A stretch of 64,000 nt of DNA from positions 248,001 through 312,000 of the forward strand of contig NZ_BCRO01000011.1 of assembly GCF_001552635.1 (NCBI RefSeq), in the 5' to 3' direction. The DNA comes from Actinomadura hibisca NBRC 15177. GTDB taxonomy: Bacteria; Actinomycetota; Actinomycetes; Streptosporangiales; Streptosporangiaceae. The notes under the pieces were generated by a model that saw nothing but the letters and a program-made list of their open reading frames with translations, was not told the DNA's origin and made no database searches. This document shows positions 15,911 to 24,946 of this stretch, in pieces (positions within the stretch are counted from its first letter, which is position 1; each line of letters starts with the position of its first letter). A program made the position numbers and the translations under genes.

Positions 15911-17116
15911 TCATAATCCAAGATGGGAGCCAGTAACGGCCGAAAGGCCGATGGCACCGTCAGCGCACGCTAAGGCAAGCAGGCGCCCCTCGGGAGAGAA
16001 GGCTAAGGCGTTGACCCCGGCCATCTCTCTGATGGAGATCTCGCGGACGAGCTTTCGCGTGCGGATCTCCCATAGCCGAACCGCTGAGTGGTAGCCGCCG
16101 GTTGCCAGCAAGCGTCCATTGGGGGAAAACGCAATCGCGTAGGCACCTCCGACGTGGTGAGTCAGCAGGGTTCCCGCAACTGGATTCGTCATTAGGTCCC
16201 AGATCCACACTGCTCCGTCATGGCCGACGCTGGCCAGAAGGCGCTCAATGGGAGAGAAGGCCACTGTGTGAACGCTCGCCGTGTGTCCTACCAGCCGGCT
16301 TCCGATGAGTACACCGGAGGTTGGATCCCAGAGGCCAATGGTGTTGTCATAGCTGGAGGTGGCCACCATTTCACCACTACGAGAAAAGGCGACGCCATAG
16401 ATCGTTCCTTCGTGACCCGCGAGGGGTTCGCCAAACTGGGTTCCCGTGGGCATGTGCCACAGCCGCAGTGTTTGATCGTGGCTGACACTGGCCAGCAACC
16501 GCCCATCGGGAGAGAAGGACAAGCCGTACGTGCTGGCCGCATGCCCAGTCAGCTCACGCGCCAGTGTGGTGGCCGCCGGTAAATCCCAGAGCAAGATGGA
16601 CCCGTCCTCCGTCGAGCAGGCGAGGAAGTCCCCTGCCGGCGAAAAGGCGACCGCATTCACTGCGGCAGTCGACCCATCCCGAAGGCGATGGGCCGGAGTG
16701 CCCAAAACCACGTCCCACAGTTGGACCAGGCCGTCCTCTCCTGCACTGGCGAGGAGAGTGGAATCAGGCGAGAACGAGAGCGCGTTCACTGCGTCAGTGT
16801 GACCTCGGAGTACGACTTCTCCGAAGGTGGTGTCAGCCGACGAAGCCTCGGCGCTCGTATCTGTGGCATCTCTCGCCGCCACCCAGAGCTGCCTGAATTC
16901 TTCCACCCCCGATGCTCCGGCGAGGGCCTCCACCACGAGTTCTACCTGACCCCATCGGGGAAGCGTACGACACTTGAGAACAGAAGCGACCGTCGTGTGG
17001 CTGATCGCCTTGTGAGTGCGAGCGGATATATCTCTGGTGCTCGGTTCTCCTGACTTGCGGTAGAGACGTTGTATCCGGTGCCTCAATTCCTCCAGCGGAC
17101 TTTTCAACGTCTCCAC
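15911..17116 (-). CDS. HTH-like domain fused to a seven-repeat WD40 propeller
   Basis: A 401-residue protein from a GTG with GAAGG four bases upstream. Residues 5-85 look like the small HTH domain found at the front of actinobacterial STAND proteins (LEELRHRIQRLYRKSG, ISHTTVASVLKCRTLPRWGQ, ending QLWVAARDA). Residues 95-400 carry about seven WD40 repeats (GHTDAVNALSFSPDSTLLAS, AGEDGLVQLWD and variants), one full propeller. The NTPase domain that normally sits between HTH and WD40 is missing. A separate NB-ARC gene lies 0.3 kb away. Lower GC than the flanks suggests acquisition. Confidence 0.82.
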   Translation of the reverse strand: METLKSPLEELRHRIQRLYRKSGEPSTRDISARTHKAISHTTVASVLKCRTLPRWGQVELVVEALAGASGVEEFRQLWVAARDATDTSAEASSADTTFGEVVLRGHTDAVNALSFSPDSTLLASAGEDGLVQLWDVVLGTPAHRLRDGSTAAVNAVAFSPAGDFLACSTEDGSILLWDLPAATTLARELTGHAASTYGLSFSPDGRLLASVSHDQTLRLWHMPTGTQFGEPLAGHEGTIYGVAFSRSGEMVATSSYDNTIGLWDPTSGVLIGSRLVGHTASVHTVAFSPIERLLASVGHDGAVWIWDLMTNPVAGTLLTHHVGGAYAIAFSPNGRLLATGGYHSAVRLWEIRTRKLVREISIREMAGVNALAFSPEGRLLALACADGAIGLSAVTGSHLGL

Positions 17117-17252
17117 CGACCTTCACGCGGGAAACTGTATCTGTCCGTAAAGATTCGTAAGTCCCTGTAACAGGTTGTAAGCGGCCTTCTTCGGAAGCTG
17201 AGACTTGCATTAAGACCACATCAGATCACCTCAACCGTCGAAAGGTCACCCA

Positions 17253-17396
17253 ATGATGCAAGTCTATACAGTGATACCCATCATTCTTTCCCTCGGACTG
17301 TTCGGACTAGCTTCCATCTATCTGTTCTCAAAGGAGCCCGACCGCCGTCGCCGCGCTTGGCGTCTCCTGAAACTGATCTTCCGAGACAGGACATAA
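17253..17396 (+). CDS. 47-residue membrane peptide
   Basis: A short gene with a good ribosome-binding site (GAAAGG, seven bases before the ATG). The peptide begins MMQVYTVIPIILSLGLFGLA, a single membrane helix, followed by SIYLFSKEPD and a strongly basic tail (RRRRAWRLLKLIFRDRT). It sits between the divergent HTH-WD40 gene and the convergent NB-ARC gene and ends 6 bp from the latter. Helix-plus-basic-tail peptides of this size include pore-forming toxins and small regulators. No function is known. Confidence 0.6.
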   Translation: MMQVYTVIPIILSLGLFGLASIYLFSKEPDRRRRAWRLLKLIFRDRT

Positions 17397-17402
17397 GTCC
17401 GC

Positions 17403-19478
17403 CTACTGCACGCTGCTGGAATACATCCCGATCAGCTCATCGAGACGTCTTCTGATGGTCTCTTCCTGCGGGTCTCCCAGTTCTCGAAAAATAATCATCG
17501 ACTGCTTAAGCTGTTCCATAGCGTACGGAATATCGCCCTGTTGCATCGAAAGCTCCGCGAAACACCTCAGTGTTTCTGCTTCTCCGTGGCGATCTCCCAC
17601 CCGTCGCTGCAGACCAAGACTGTAGGAGAACTTCGCGGCAGCCCTCTCGTGATCTTGAACCAAGGTGAGGGCTCGGCCCCAATTCGAGACTACCCGCGCC
17701 TCACCTACGATGTCGTTCAGCTGGCGATACACACTTGCAGACTCCGCAAAACGCAACTCGGCTTCCTCACCGTTACTCCGCTTCAGAAATACTCGTCCGA
17801 TGTTGTTCATCACCCGGGCCTCTCCCCATCGGTCATCGATCCGGCGATTTAGGAGAATTGCACTTTCAAGATACCCCTGGGCGCGATCGAGATCGCCGAC
17901 TTCTAGGTAGACGCACCCCAGATTGTCTAGGGTGGCAGCCTCTCCATAGGTGAACCCGGTTGAGCGCCACTGCTCGAGGGCACGTTCAAGGCATTCGGCG
18001 GCATCTTCCAGGCGGCCGGCCTCGCGATAGGCTATTCCCAGATTGTCACGGACGCGACATTCACCGCGCACGTCACCGATTCGCCGGGCGCAGTTGAGAC
18101 CCAGCTCGTGACTGTCGATCCAATCCGGAAGGTACTTCCGCAAGTCGTAGTAGCTCCACGCGGCGGTCGCCATCTTCCAGACCACGTCGAACATCTCAGA
18201 CAGTTCCGCGCATTTGAGTACTCCCATCAGGTTCAGTCGTTCAAATTCGAACCACCTGAGGGCATCCTCAAATGTGGAGATCCCCTCAACCGGCACAGCT
18301 GACGGCAAACCCCTGAGGTCAATGGGAGTCCGATGAGGAGAGAGCTTACGGTTGGCAGCATCGGTCGCATTGACGTACCACAAGCATTCGCGCCTCCGGC
18401 TCTCGCCGAGATCCGCCGCTGTCTCGTCCTTCATAAGGCAGTGCTGAGCGAAGATCCGTACGAGGTCGTGGAAATGATAGGTCTTTGCATACCCATTTCT
18501 TTCCAGCAGGCTAGCCGAAATGAGAGCCTCCAGGGATCTCTCCACTTCGCGCACGGATACACCAGAGAGCGCCGCAGCAGCCCCAACATTAAAATGCGGA
18601 CCTGGATGCAGAGAGCAAATGCGAAATATTCGCGCTATTTCGATGGGAAGCGCCTTGTACGACCAGTCGAAGACACTCTTCATCGCGGTGGTCGAATCGT
18701 TGTCCGGCGTGGCAAGGATATCAAGTCGGTCCCGTTCCATACTCAGGGATTCGACTAAATCTTCAAGACTGTACGAACGATCCGATGAAATCCTCTCCGT
18801 TGCGATGCGGAGCGCCAAGGGCAATCTGCCGCAGAGATCGGCGAGGTTCATCAGAATTTCTTCGTCGCCATCATGTGCCGATTGGGCCAGCGTCCGTTTG
18901 ATCAAGTCGATGGAATCTGCCATATCAAAGGCGTCGAGATCGATTCGATACGCGTCATCGCGGACAACGAGGCTCGTCAGTGAATCTCTACTGGTGATCA
19001 GCACAAAGCAGTTGCCGGCCCCTGGAAGCAGCGGACGGACCTGAGCCGCAGTGCGAGCATTGTCGAGGACGATGAGCATGCGCCTGTCCGAAACGAGAGT
19101 ACGGAACATCGCAGCTCGCGATTCTGCCGAATCCGGAAGCATCGCAGGCCCTATTCCGAGAGCGCGAAGAAAGTCACCGAGCACATCGCCGGGATCCCGC
19201 GGAGATTCTGTCGGCCCGTATCCCCGGAGATTTACATATAACTGTCCATCCGGGAAGATTTCAGCATTTTGGTGGGCCCAGTGGAGGGCCACGCACGTTT
19301 TGCCGATACCACCTGTGCCAGCGAGCGCCGAGACGACAGCCATCCGGGCCGATTTATGCTCTTGCGCTACATCCAAGAGCCGACTCAACTGCCCCAACTC
19401 ACGCTCGCGTCCGACGAAAACAGCAGCATCCGCTGGCAGTTGCCGGGGCGGCGTAAGACCCGTGCTGTTAGTCGACAC
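17403..19478 (-). CDS. STAND ATPase: NB-ARC plus TPR repeats
   Basis: A 691-residue protein from a GTG at 19478. Residues 20-330 form an NB-ARC module: Walker A GGIGKT at 56-61, Walker B RRMLIVLDNART, the sensor LITSRD, and GRLPLALRI. From about residue 330 to 400 there is a winged-helix section (YHFHDLVRIFAQHCL). Residues 440-670 are TPR repeats (DNLGIAYREAGRLEDAAECL, NLGCVYLEVGDLDRAQGYL). It resembles the C-terminal part of AfsR-type regulators but has no SARP DNA-binding domain or other obvious effector. Low-GC codon use differs from the neighbourhood. Confidence 0.88.
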   Translation of the reverse strand: MSTNSTGLTPPRQLPADAAVFVGRERELGQLSRLLDVAQEHKSARMAVVSALAGTGGIGKTCVALHWAHQNAEIFPDGQLYVNLRGYGPTESPRDPGDVLGDFLRALGIGPAMLPDSAESRAAMFRTLVSDRRMLIVLDNARTAAQVRPLLPGAGNCFVLITSRDSLTSLVVRDDAYRIDLDAFDMADSIDLIKRTLAQSAHDGDEEILMNLADLCGRLPLALRIATERISSDRSYSLEDLVESLSMERDRLDILATPDNDSTTAMKSVFDWSYKALPIEIARIFRICSLHPGPHFNVGAAAALSGVSVREVERSLEALISASLLERNGYAKTYHFHDLVRIFAQHCLMKDETAADLGESRRRECLWYVNATDAANRKLSPHRTPIDLRGLPSAVPVEGISTFEDALRWFEFERLNLMGVLKCAELSEMFDVVWKMATAAWSYYDLRKYLPDWIDSHELGLNCARRIGDVRGECRVRDNLGIAYREAGRLEDAAECLERALEQWRSTGFTYGEAATLDNLGCVYLEVGDLDRAQGYLESAILLNRRIDDRWGEARVMNNIGRVFLKRSNGEEAELRFAESASVYRQLNDIVGEARVVSNWGRALTLVQDHERAAAKFSYSLGLQRRVGDRHGEAETLRCFAELSMQQGDIPYAMEQLKQSMIIFRELGDPQEETIRRRLDELIGMYSSSVQ

Positions 19479-19585
19479 TTCCCCAGGCTAAGGTCGCGGA
19501 GCAAAAGCCACAAGGCTGTTGACGCCTACTTGGCTCGTCGCTCTGGCCGCAAAAGCACCATCCTGCCCCACAGGCACCATACAGT

Positions 19586-20438
19586 GAGCGCTTTTCATCC
19601 TCATGTGGCCTGAAGCCCGCGGACCTGTAGGAGGTGGATGGCTTTGGCCAGCAGCTCGGCCTTCCAGGGGCAGCAGCGCAGTTTGCGCAGGACGCGCCAG
19701 GACTTGAGTTGGGCGTTGGCACGTTCGCCTGGGCCGCGCAGCCTGGCGTGGGCCCGGTTGGCGTCCTTCTGGGACGGCGGCTTGCCCTTGCCCTTGTAGG
19801 GCGTGACCAGCTCCTTGACGCCGTGGTAGCCCTTGTCAGCCAGCACCACTAGCCCGGCGGCCTCCAGTTCGCGCAGCACACTCCAGATCCGCACGGCCGC
19901 AAGGTCGTGGGTGCTGCCGGGCAGCGCCCCCGACACCCATACGATGTCTCCTTCGGGGGTGGCGATGACCTGCAGGTTCATGCCGTGTCTCTTGTGCTTG
20001 CCCGAGTAGAACGGCCGATCGGCCTTGACCCGGTCGATCAGGATCAGCGTGCCGTCCACGACCAGGTAGGGGTGCCCGTCCGCGGCGGCCTTGCGCAACA
20101 CCGCACGGAGTTTGGGCGCACGGGCGGCCATCTCGGCGTAGGTCTCGCCCTTGTGCAGGTAGATCAGCACCAGCAATGCCTGTCGGCCGGGGTGCAGCCG
20201 CCGCCAGCGGGTGCTGATCTTGGCGCGGTGCCGCCGCACCATACTGGCCAGGTAGTCCAGGGTCGAACGCGACAACGGCAGCGCGGCACGGTAGAACTGC
20301 ACATGGAACCTCTGGTGGAGATGGTGGTTCTTGGTCGTTCAACCTCTCTACCAGGGGTTTCCTCATGCTCTGATGCCCTCCTGTCACCGCCTCGGCGCCT
20401 CAGTCGATCGCCCGACCAACCGAGGATGAAAAAGGCTC
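19586..20438. mobile_element. Insertion sequence, IS5 family, ISL2-like, about 0.85 kb
   Basis: The ends are imperfect inverted repeats: the left end reads GAGCGCTTTTCATCCTCATG and the right end, on the other strand, GAGCCTTTTTCATCCTCGGT. Both outer borders are followed by AGT, a 3-bp direct repeat of the ANT type produced by ISL2-group elements. The element carries one transposase gene on the minus strand. It separates the STAND gene from the asparagine synthetase gene. Confidence 0.75.
19601..20302 (-). CDS. IS5-family DDE transposase with an internal deletion
   Basis: A 233-residue DDE_Tnp_4-type protein. The catalytic residues are visible: D83 in VVDGT, D156 in LADKGYHG and E193 in GERANAQ, with the conserved YSGKHKRHGMNLQV block. 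Relatives have an HTH of roughly 27 residues between ETYAEMAA and the RAPKLRAVL helix. Here those two segments join directly at residues 60/61, so the DNA-binding helix is lost in frame and the protein is probably inactive although the frame is intact. Confidence 0.82.
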   Translation of the reverse strand: MQFYRAALPLSRSTLDYLASMVRRHRAKISTRWRRLHPGRQALLVLIYLHKGETYAEMAARAPKLRAVLRKAAADGHPYLVVDGTLILIDRVKADRPFYSGKHKRHGMNLQVIATPEGDIVWVSGALPGSTHDLAAVRIWSVLRELEAAGLVVLADKGYHGVKELVTPYKGKGKPPSQKDANRAHARLRGPGERANAQLKSWRVLRKLRCCPWKAELLAKAIHLLQVRGLQAT

Positions 20439-20494
20439 AGTCACCGATACAGTAATTTTGGTGAGACCGTTATTCGGACTATTGCTGAGCGGGT

Positions 20495-20500
20495 TATGCT
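20495..20500 (+). promoter_or_regulatory. -10 hexamer of a likely leaderless asnB promoter
   Basis: TATGCT lies six bases before the ATG of the asparagine synthetase gene, and there is no Shine-Dalgarno sequence. The spacing fits a leaderless transcript that starts at or next to the A of the ATG. Confidence 0.55.
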
Positions 20501-20506
20501 TGCCGC

Positions 20507-22327
20507 ATGTGTGGCATAGCCGGTTGGCTCACCTGGCAGGTCGCTGATCAACCAAAACTCCCTCTAGTGAGAGACATGGTTCAGGTGATGTTGTCAAGAG
20601 GCCCAGATGGCATCGACGTCTGGGAAGACGCGACCATGTCATTGGGACACTGCCGTCTTGCTGTTATTGATCCACGCCACGCCAGCCAACCAATGCTCTC
20701 GTCTCCCGACGAGGAGCGGCCGATAGCACTCTCCTTCGGCGGAGAGATATACAACTATCGCGAACTGCGCCGGACTCTTATTTCACTGGGCCATTCATTC
20801 AGGACAGAGTCCGATACGGAAGTAATCCTACGAGGATACATCGAGTGGGGAACCTCCATGCCACTCAGGCTTAGAGGCATGTTCTCCTTCGCGCTCTGGG
20901 ACTCCAGAGAACAGCTGCTTCTACTAGTTCGTGACCCGTTGGGAATCAAGCCCCTTTTCTATTACGAGTATTCGAACGGGGTTTTGTTCTCATCGGAGCC
21001 AAAAGGCTTGTTGGGTCATCCTCTGGTTGAAGCTGCCGTAGACCGAGAAGGCCTAGCCGAGTTGCTGGGTCTCTGGCCGTACAAGTCTCCTGGTCATGGC
21101 ATATACCGAGGGGTCAAGGAGGTGAAACCTGGCGAACTCATAGTGTTTCGGAGAGACACAACCAGACGGACGGCTTACTGGGGCTTGCGGAGTCTCCGTC
21201 ACACAGATGGTCCGAAAGAAACAGTGGCGCGGGTGGGTCAATTGCTTGACACAGCAATTTCAAGCCAATTGACGGCCGATGTTCCTCTCGCCTTCCTCCT
21301 TTCTGGTGGTCTCGACTCAAGTGGGCTTGTGACCATCGCCTTGACGCACTGGAAGAAGACCTATCCCGTTAATACGTTCAGCCTGGATTACGAAGACTCG
21401 GAACGCGATTTTGTCTCCACGCCTTTCAGGCCCGACCTTGACAAGCCGTACGTGCATGATATTTGCAGGTTTCTCGGAACGTCACATACGGAGTTCGTTC
21501 TGAATTCTGCAGATATCCATGCCGCAGAAATGTCTGCACTGGCCGCACGGGATTTGCCGGATACCGGAGACATGGATGCTTCGTTGATCCTTTTGTTTGG
21601 TCGCATAAGCGAGAACTTTCCGGTGTGCATCACTGGTGAGGGCGCCGACGAGCTGTTCGGAGGATATCCGTGGTTTTGTGAGGCGCTCACGAGCCCCCTC
21701 CAATCCTTTCCCTGGCAGCCCTATCTGTGTTTCAACAGGAACTTCATTCGCCCCGATGCCGCCGCGCAAATAGATCTCGACGAGTACGTCGCGCAGAACT
21801 TCGCAGACTCCGTCCGAGAGGTCGAGAGGGTCGAAGGTGAGGACCTGCGGCAACATAACTCCCGGGTGATGTCCTATTTGGATCTGACGAGATTCCTCCC
21901 TGGCCAACTGGAAAGGAAGGACCGGGCCAGCATGGCCAGGAGCGTGGAAGCACGCGTGCCTTTCTGCGACCAGGACCTCGTTGAATACGCATGGAACATT
22001 CCCGGTTCCATGAAGTCCTGCGACGGCATTGAGAAGGGAATCCTGCGTGAGGCTCTCTGCGGATCGCTTCCAGACAGAGTCAGGTTGCGCAGGAAGGCGT
22101 CGTATCCAACACTCTTGAACGTGGCGCACGAGGCATACTTGCGTCGTCAGATGCTCCGCCTCATCGCCGACCAGGATTGGGCTCTAGCTGATGTGATCGA
22201 CACTGAGCGGCTGAGCGGTGTCCTAGCAGGAGACTTGCCAGCTCCCGCAGCTCGGCCATCCGTATGGATGGGCAGGATCTGGAGTCTTTATCGCTGGTGC
22301 GAAGAGTACGATCCGCGGATGGCATGA
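20507..22327 (+). CDS. asnB: Asparagine synthase (glutamine-hydrolysing)
   Basis: A 606-residue two-domain enzyme. It starts MCGIAGW, so the catalytic cysteine C2 of the class II glutaminase is in place. GEIYNYRELR, DTEVILRGY and MFSFALWD are further N-terminal blocks. The ATP-pyrophosphatase loop LSGGLDSSG is near residue 265 and GEGADELFGGYPW follows. It makes asparagine, or a related amide on a natural product, from glutamine and ATP. Codon use is clearly less GC-biased than the neighbours. It is flanked by an IS on the left and a transposase remnant on the right. Confidence 0.9.
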   Translation: MCGIAGWLTWQVADQPKLPLVRDMVQVMLSRGPDGIDVWEDATMSLGHCRLAVIDPRHASQPMLSSPDEERPIALSFGGEIYNYRELRRTLISLGHSFRTESDTEVILRGYIEWGTSMPLRLRGMFSFALWDSREQLLLLVRDPLGIKPLFYYEYSNGVLFSSEPKGLLGHPLVEAAVDREGLAELLGLWPYKSPGHGIYRGVKEVKPGELIVFRRDTTRRTAYWGLRSLRHTDGPKETVARVGQLLDTAISSQLTADVPLAFLLSGGLDSSGLVTIALTHWKKTYPVNTFSLDYEDSERDFVSTPFRPDLDKPYVHDICRFLGTSHTEFVLNSADIHAAEMSALAARDLPDTGDMDASLILLFGRISENFPVCITGEGADELFGGYPWFCEALTSPLQSFPWQPYLCFNRNFIRPDAAAQIDLDEYVAQNFADSVREVERVEGEDLRQHNSRVMSYLDLTRFLPGQLERKDRASMARSVEARVPFCDQDLVEYAWNIPGSMKSCDGIEKGILREALCGSLPDRVRLRRKASYPTLLNVAHEAYLRRQMLRLIADQDWALADVIDTERLSGVLAGDLPAPAARPSVWMGRIWSLYRWCEEYDPRMA

Positions 22328-23078
22328 GAGTCCACCGGGAAGACCTCGGTCAGAGCTTGATCGAGGTGCGCATGAAGGCGCGCATCTCGGCGTCCATGCA
22401 TGGTAGTCCCCGGGGGGTACTGCAGGAAGTGCTTGGGTTTGCGTTCGTAGTGGCGGTGCCGACGGCGAAAGCCGCCCAGCCATGACACCGTGCGTTCCAC
22501 GCCCCAGCGGTGCCGATCCAGCCGCTGCGAGGACTCGGTGTCCCGGTAGGCAATCCGTGCGGTGATACCACGCTTGCGCAGGAAACCTCGCAGGTGAGCG
22601 TAAGCTTCGCCCTTGTCGCCGTGCAGTTTTCCAGGGCGGCGCCAACGCGGACCGCGGCGCAAGCGGATGGGCGGGATGCTGCGCACCAACGGCTGAAGGG
22701 CTTGATTGTCGTGGGCGTTGGCCGTCGAGATCCCCACCGCCAACGGCGGTCCGACGCAGTCGACGATCAAATGGATCTTGGAGCGGGGCTTGCCGCGGTC
22801 GACTGGGCTGGGCCCGCTCAAAGCCCCTTTGACGGCACGGACACTGACCGAGTCGATCACGCACCGCGCTCAATCTAGCTCCCCGCGAGCACCGAACTCG
22901 TCCAGCACCACCCGCTGCAGCCGCTCCCACACTTGCGCAGCACTCCACTCGGCGAAACGGCGATGCGCCGTCTGCCAGGACCCGCCGATCGTTCACCGTC
23001 CCTCTTAGGGTCGGGACGGCGAAGGCGGCACCACGCCCTGGAGCAACTCCCACAGCTGGTCAGGCACCAGCCGCTCCT
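22288..23078 (-). pseudogene. Decayed IS5-family transposase
   Basis: Minus-strand fragments in several frames follow the order of an IS5 transposase: SFEERLVPDQLWELLQGVVP, then a stop and a gap, then SWQTAHRRFAEWSAAQVWER and LQRVVLDEFGARGELD, an in-frame TGA where relatives have Trp, then ARCVIDSVSVRAVKGAL, NPVDRG-like PVDRGKPRSK, LHGDKGEAY and RHRWGVERTVSWL with the catalytic glutamate. The C-terminus after KHFLQ is replaced by unrelated sequence. Frameshift, stop and deletion show it is dead. Its end overlaps the last 40 bp of asnB. Confidence 0.8.
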
Positions 23079-23224
23079 CAAAGCTCGTCACACCCCGACC
23101 AACGACCATCCACCAAATGAATCACGGTCCAAACAGCACTGTTGCATCACGTCGGCTGACAAATACTTCTACAACGTCGTGCCACAGGTTGAAGAGCCCC
23201 AGAACGCTCGGTCTGATCCGCTTC

Positions 23225-23665
23225 TTAGGGCCGTGGGCCGCAGCCTTCGTGGGCGGGGGCTCGGCAGGAGGTGTACGGTCCGTCGCTGCTCGGTGAAGGC
23301 GTCGGGGCCGGAGTCGGCGGGTGCGCCTGGTGGTGTCCCATCATGGCGACACCGATCAGCACGGCCGCCGCCAGTGCCTGGGTCGCGACGGTCACCCAGG
23401 CTCGCCGCCGCCACGCCAGCAGCACGGCCGCCAGCAGGCCAAGACCCGCGCAGACGATGGTGGCCGTGACCGCCTGGTCCCATGCCGGACCGTACCGGCC
23501 GCGCGGGTCACCGTAGCTCCGCGCCCAGCCCTCCATGCCCGCCCCGAACCAGAACCACCCGAGCACCAACACCTGAAGGACGCCCAGGCAGATGGCGAGC
23601 AGGAAGTCGGACCCCACGCCGATGCGGTGCGGCGGGGCGACGGGAGGTGAGGTCGAGTTCGTCAC
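23225..23665 (-). CDS. Small membrane protein, DUF6234-like
   Basis: A 146-residue protein with three or four membrane helices: FLLAICLGVLQVLVLGWFWF, ATIVCAGLGLLAAVLLAWRR and VATQALAAAVLIGVAMMG. A Pro/Ser-rich tail with two cysteines (CRAPAHEGCGPRP) follows. It resembles small actinomycete membrane proteins annotated DUF6234, but the assignment is by general impression only. There is no catalytic motif and no operon partner. Confidence 0.6.
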   Translation of the reverse strand: MTNSTSPPVAPPHRIGVGSDFLLAICLGVLQVLVLGWFWFGAGMEGWARSYGDPRGRYGPAWDQAVTATIVCAGLGLLAAVLLAWRRRAWVTVATQALAAAVLIGVAMMGHHQAHPPTPAPTPSPSSDGPYTSCRAPAHEGCGPRP

Positions 23666-23745
23666 GCCGGTCAGCTTCGCGGACGGGCGACGATCCGATA
23701 TGGGCGCAGATACTCACATCGGTACTCACTTCCCAGCGCCCCAGG

Positions 23746-24837
23746 CTAGGGAGCGTTCGTCAGCACCACCGGCGTCAGGTCGCGGTGGCCGACCGCCCAC
23801 AGGGCGGAGGTGCCGGGTGCGCCGTCGACGTCCCAGATCCGGGTTTTGGGCGAGGACGGGAACTCGGTCGTCTGCCAGCCGGAGCCGGTCCAGCGGAACA
23901 GGGCGCCGGTGCCCAGGCCCGAGTCGGGGTCCGGGTCGGTCGGGGTCTGGCCCGCGACCACGAGGCGGCCGGAGCCGTCGGAGGTGAGCGAGCCGTGGGC
24001 GTCCGGCGGCGGCGTCACCTTGACCCAGGCCGAGCCCGTCCAGCGCACCAGGTTCTGGATGCCGCCCGTGGTGTCGCGGCTCGCGTCGGTCGCCCACACC
24101 TCGCCGGACGTCGTGACGGAGACCTGCGCGAGCGAGTCGTTGAGCCACAGTTCGGGCACCGGGAACGACTTCCACGTCTTACCGTCCCAGTGCACCGCCG
24201 CCGGCACCGTCTCCTCGCCCACGGTTCGGCGGCCGACCGCCCAGACGTCGGACGGCCCGACGGCCACGACGTCGTGCAGGAGGTGGTCGGCGGGCAGGTC
24301 CACCTTCTGGAAGGCACCGTTGACCAGACGCAGCAGGGAACGGTCCGCCCACTTGCCCGCGACCGCCCAGGTGCCGCCCGGCCCGGTCCGCACCTCCACG
24401 CGCCGCACACCGGCGGGCAGCGGGACGGGCCGGAAGCGCGTCCCGTCGAACCTGGCGACGTACGGCAGGTCGGGCGCGCCGGTGACGAACACGTCGTCGC
24501 CGTACTGCGAGAGGCCGGTCAGCACGCTGAACCCGGGCCAGCCGTCGAGCGGGTACTCGTACCAGCGACCGTCCTTCATGCGGCGGACGACGGGGTTGCC
24601 GAGCGTCCAGTAGGTCCCGCCGGTCGGCTGCGGGATCCCGACCTTCCCCTGCGCCCCGGCGACCCACACGTCCCGGGGCCCGGCCGCCTCCACGAACTCC
24701 AACGTCCGGCGCGGCCACAGGAACGGCGGCTCGACCTCGCGCCAGCCGTCCGGCGGTGCGGCGTGCGCGGGCATCGGCGCCACGACGACTCCGGCCGCCA
24801 GCACGACCGACAGCAGAACCTGCTTCGCTCCACGCAC
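23746..24837 (-). CDS. Secreted beta-propeller-like protein
   Basis: A 363-residue protein from a GTG with GAGGAG upstream. Residues 1-27 are a signal peptide (MRGAKQVLLSVVLAAGVVV, cut after AHA). The mature part has about six repeats of 45-55 residues with a DVWAVG-type motif (PRDVWVAGAQGK, SDVWAVGRRTVG, SALWAVGHRDLT) and a W-x-W pattern such as HWDGKTWKSFPVP. This looks like a secreted propeller. It is related in plan to the gene at 34804-35907, and both carry the dyad TTGCC-N10-GGCAA upstream. Function unknown; binding of polymer or protein is plausible. Confidence 0.72.
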   Translation of the reverse strand: MRGAKQVLLSVVLAAGVVVAPMPAHAAPPDGWREVEPPFLWPRRTLEFVEAAGPRDVWVAGAQGKVGIPQPTGGTYWTLGNPVVRRMKDGRWYEYPLDGWPGFSVLTGLSQYGDDVFVTGAPDLPYVARFDGTRFRPVPLPAGVRRVEVRTGPGGTWAVAGKWADRSLLRLVNGAFQKVDLPADHLLHDVVAVGPSDVWAVGRRTVGEETVPAAVHWDGKTWKSFPVPELWLNDSLAQVSVTTSGEVWATDASRDTTGGIQNLVRWTGSAWVKVTPPPDAHGSLTSDGSGRLVVAGQTPTDPDPDSGLGTGALFRWTGSGWQTTEFPSSPKTRIWDVDGAPGTSALWAVGHRDLTPVVLTNAP

Positions 24838-24848
24838 CGCGTCTCCTC

Positions 24849-24874
24849 ACGTTGCCAGTGTTCTCTGGCAACGT
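24849..24874. promoter_or_regulatory. Hairpin/operator with TTGCC-N10-GGCAA core upstream of secreted propeller gene
   Basis: Perfect 10-bp arms (ACGTTGCCAG and CTGGCAACGT) separated by six bases, 12 bp upstream of the GTG start. The core dyad TTGCC (24852) and GGCAA (24867) has exactly the same spacing as at 35946-35965 upstream of the related gene. It may be a repressor site or an mRNA hairpin next to the ribosome-binding site. Confidence 0.55.
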
Positions 24875-24946
24875 ACAGAGGCGCGGCACGGCGGGGCAAG
24901 AGCGGGTAACTCTAGAAAAACAGCGATGTCTGCGGGTTCGAGGCGT

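Noticed and set aside
17403-19478. SARP-type antibiotic regulator (AfsR-like)
   Set aside because: The NB-ARC and TPR parts match, but the N-terminal DNA-binding BTAD domain is absent, and the upstream gap is only a short stretch before the IS.
20507-22327. Lasso-peptide macrolactam synthetase (McjC-type) instead of asparagine synthetase
   Set aside because: The N-terminal Cys and glutaminase blocks (MCGIAGW) are intact, and no precursor, protease or RRE gene lies nearby.
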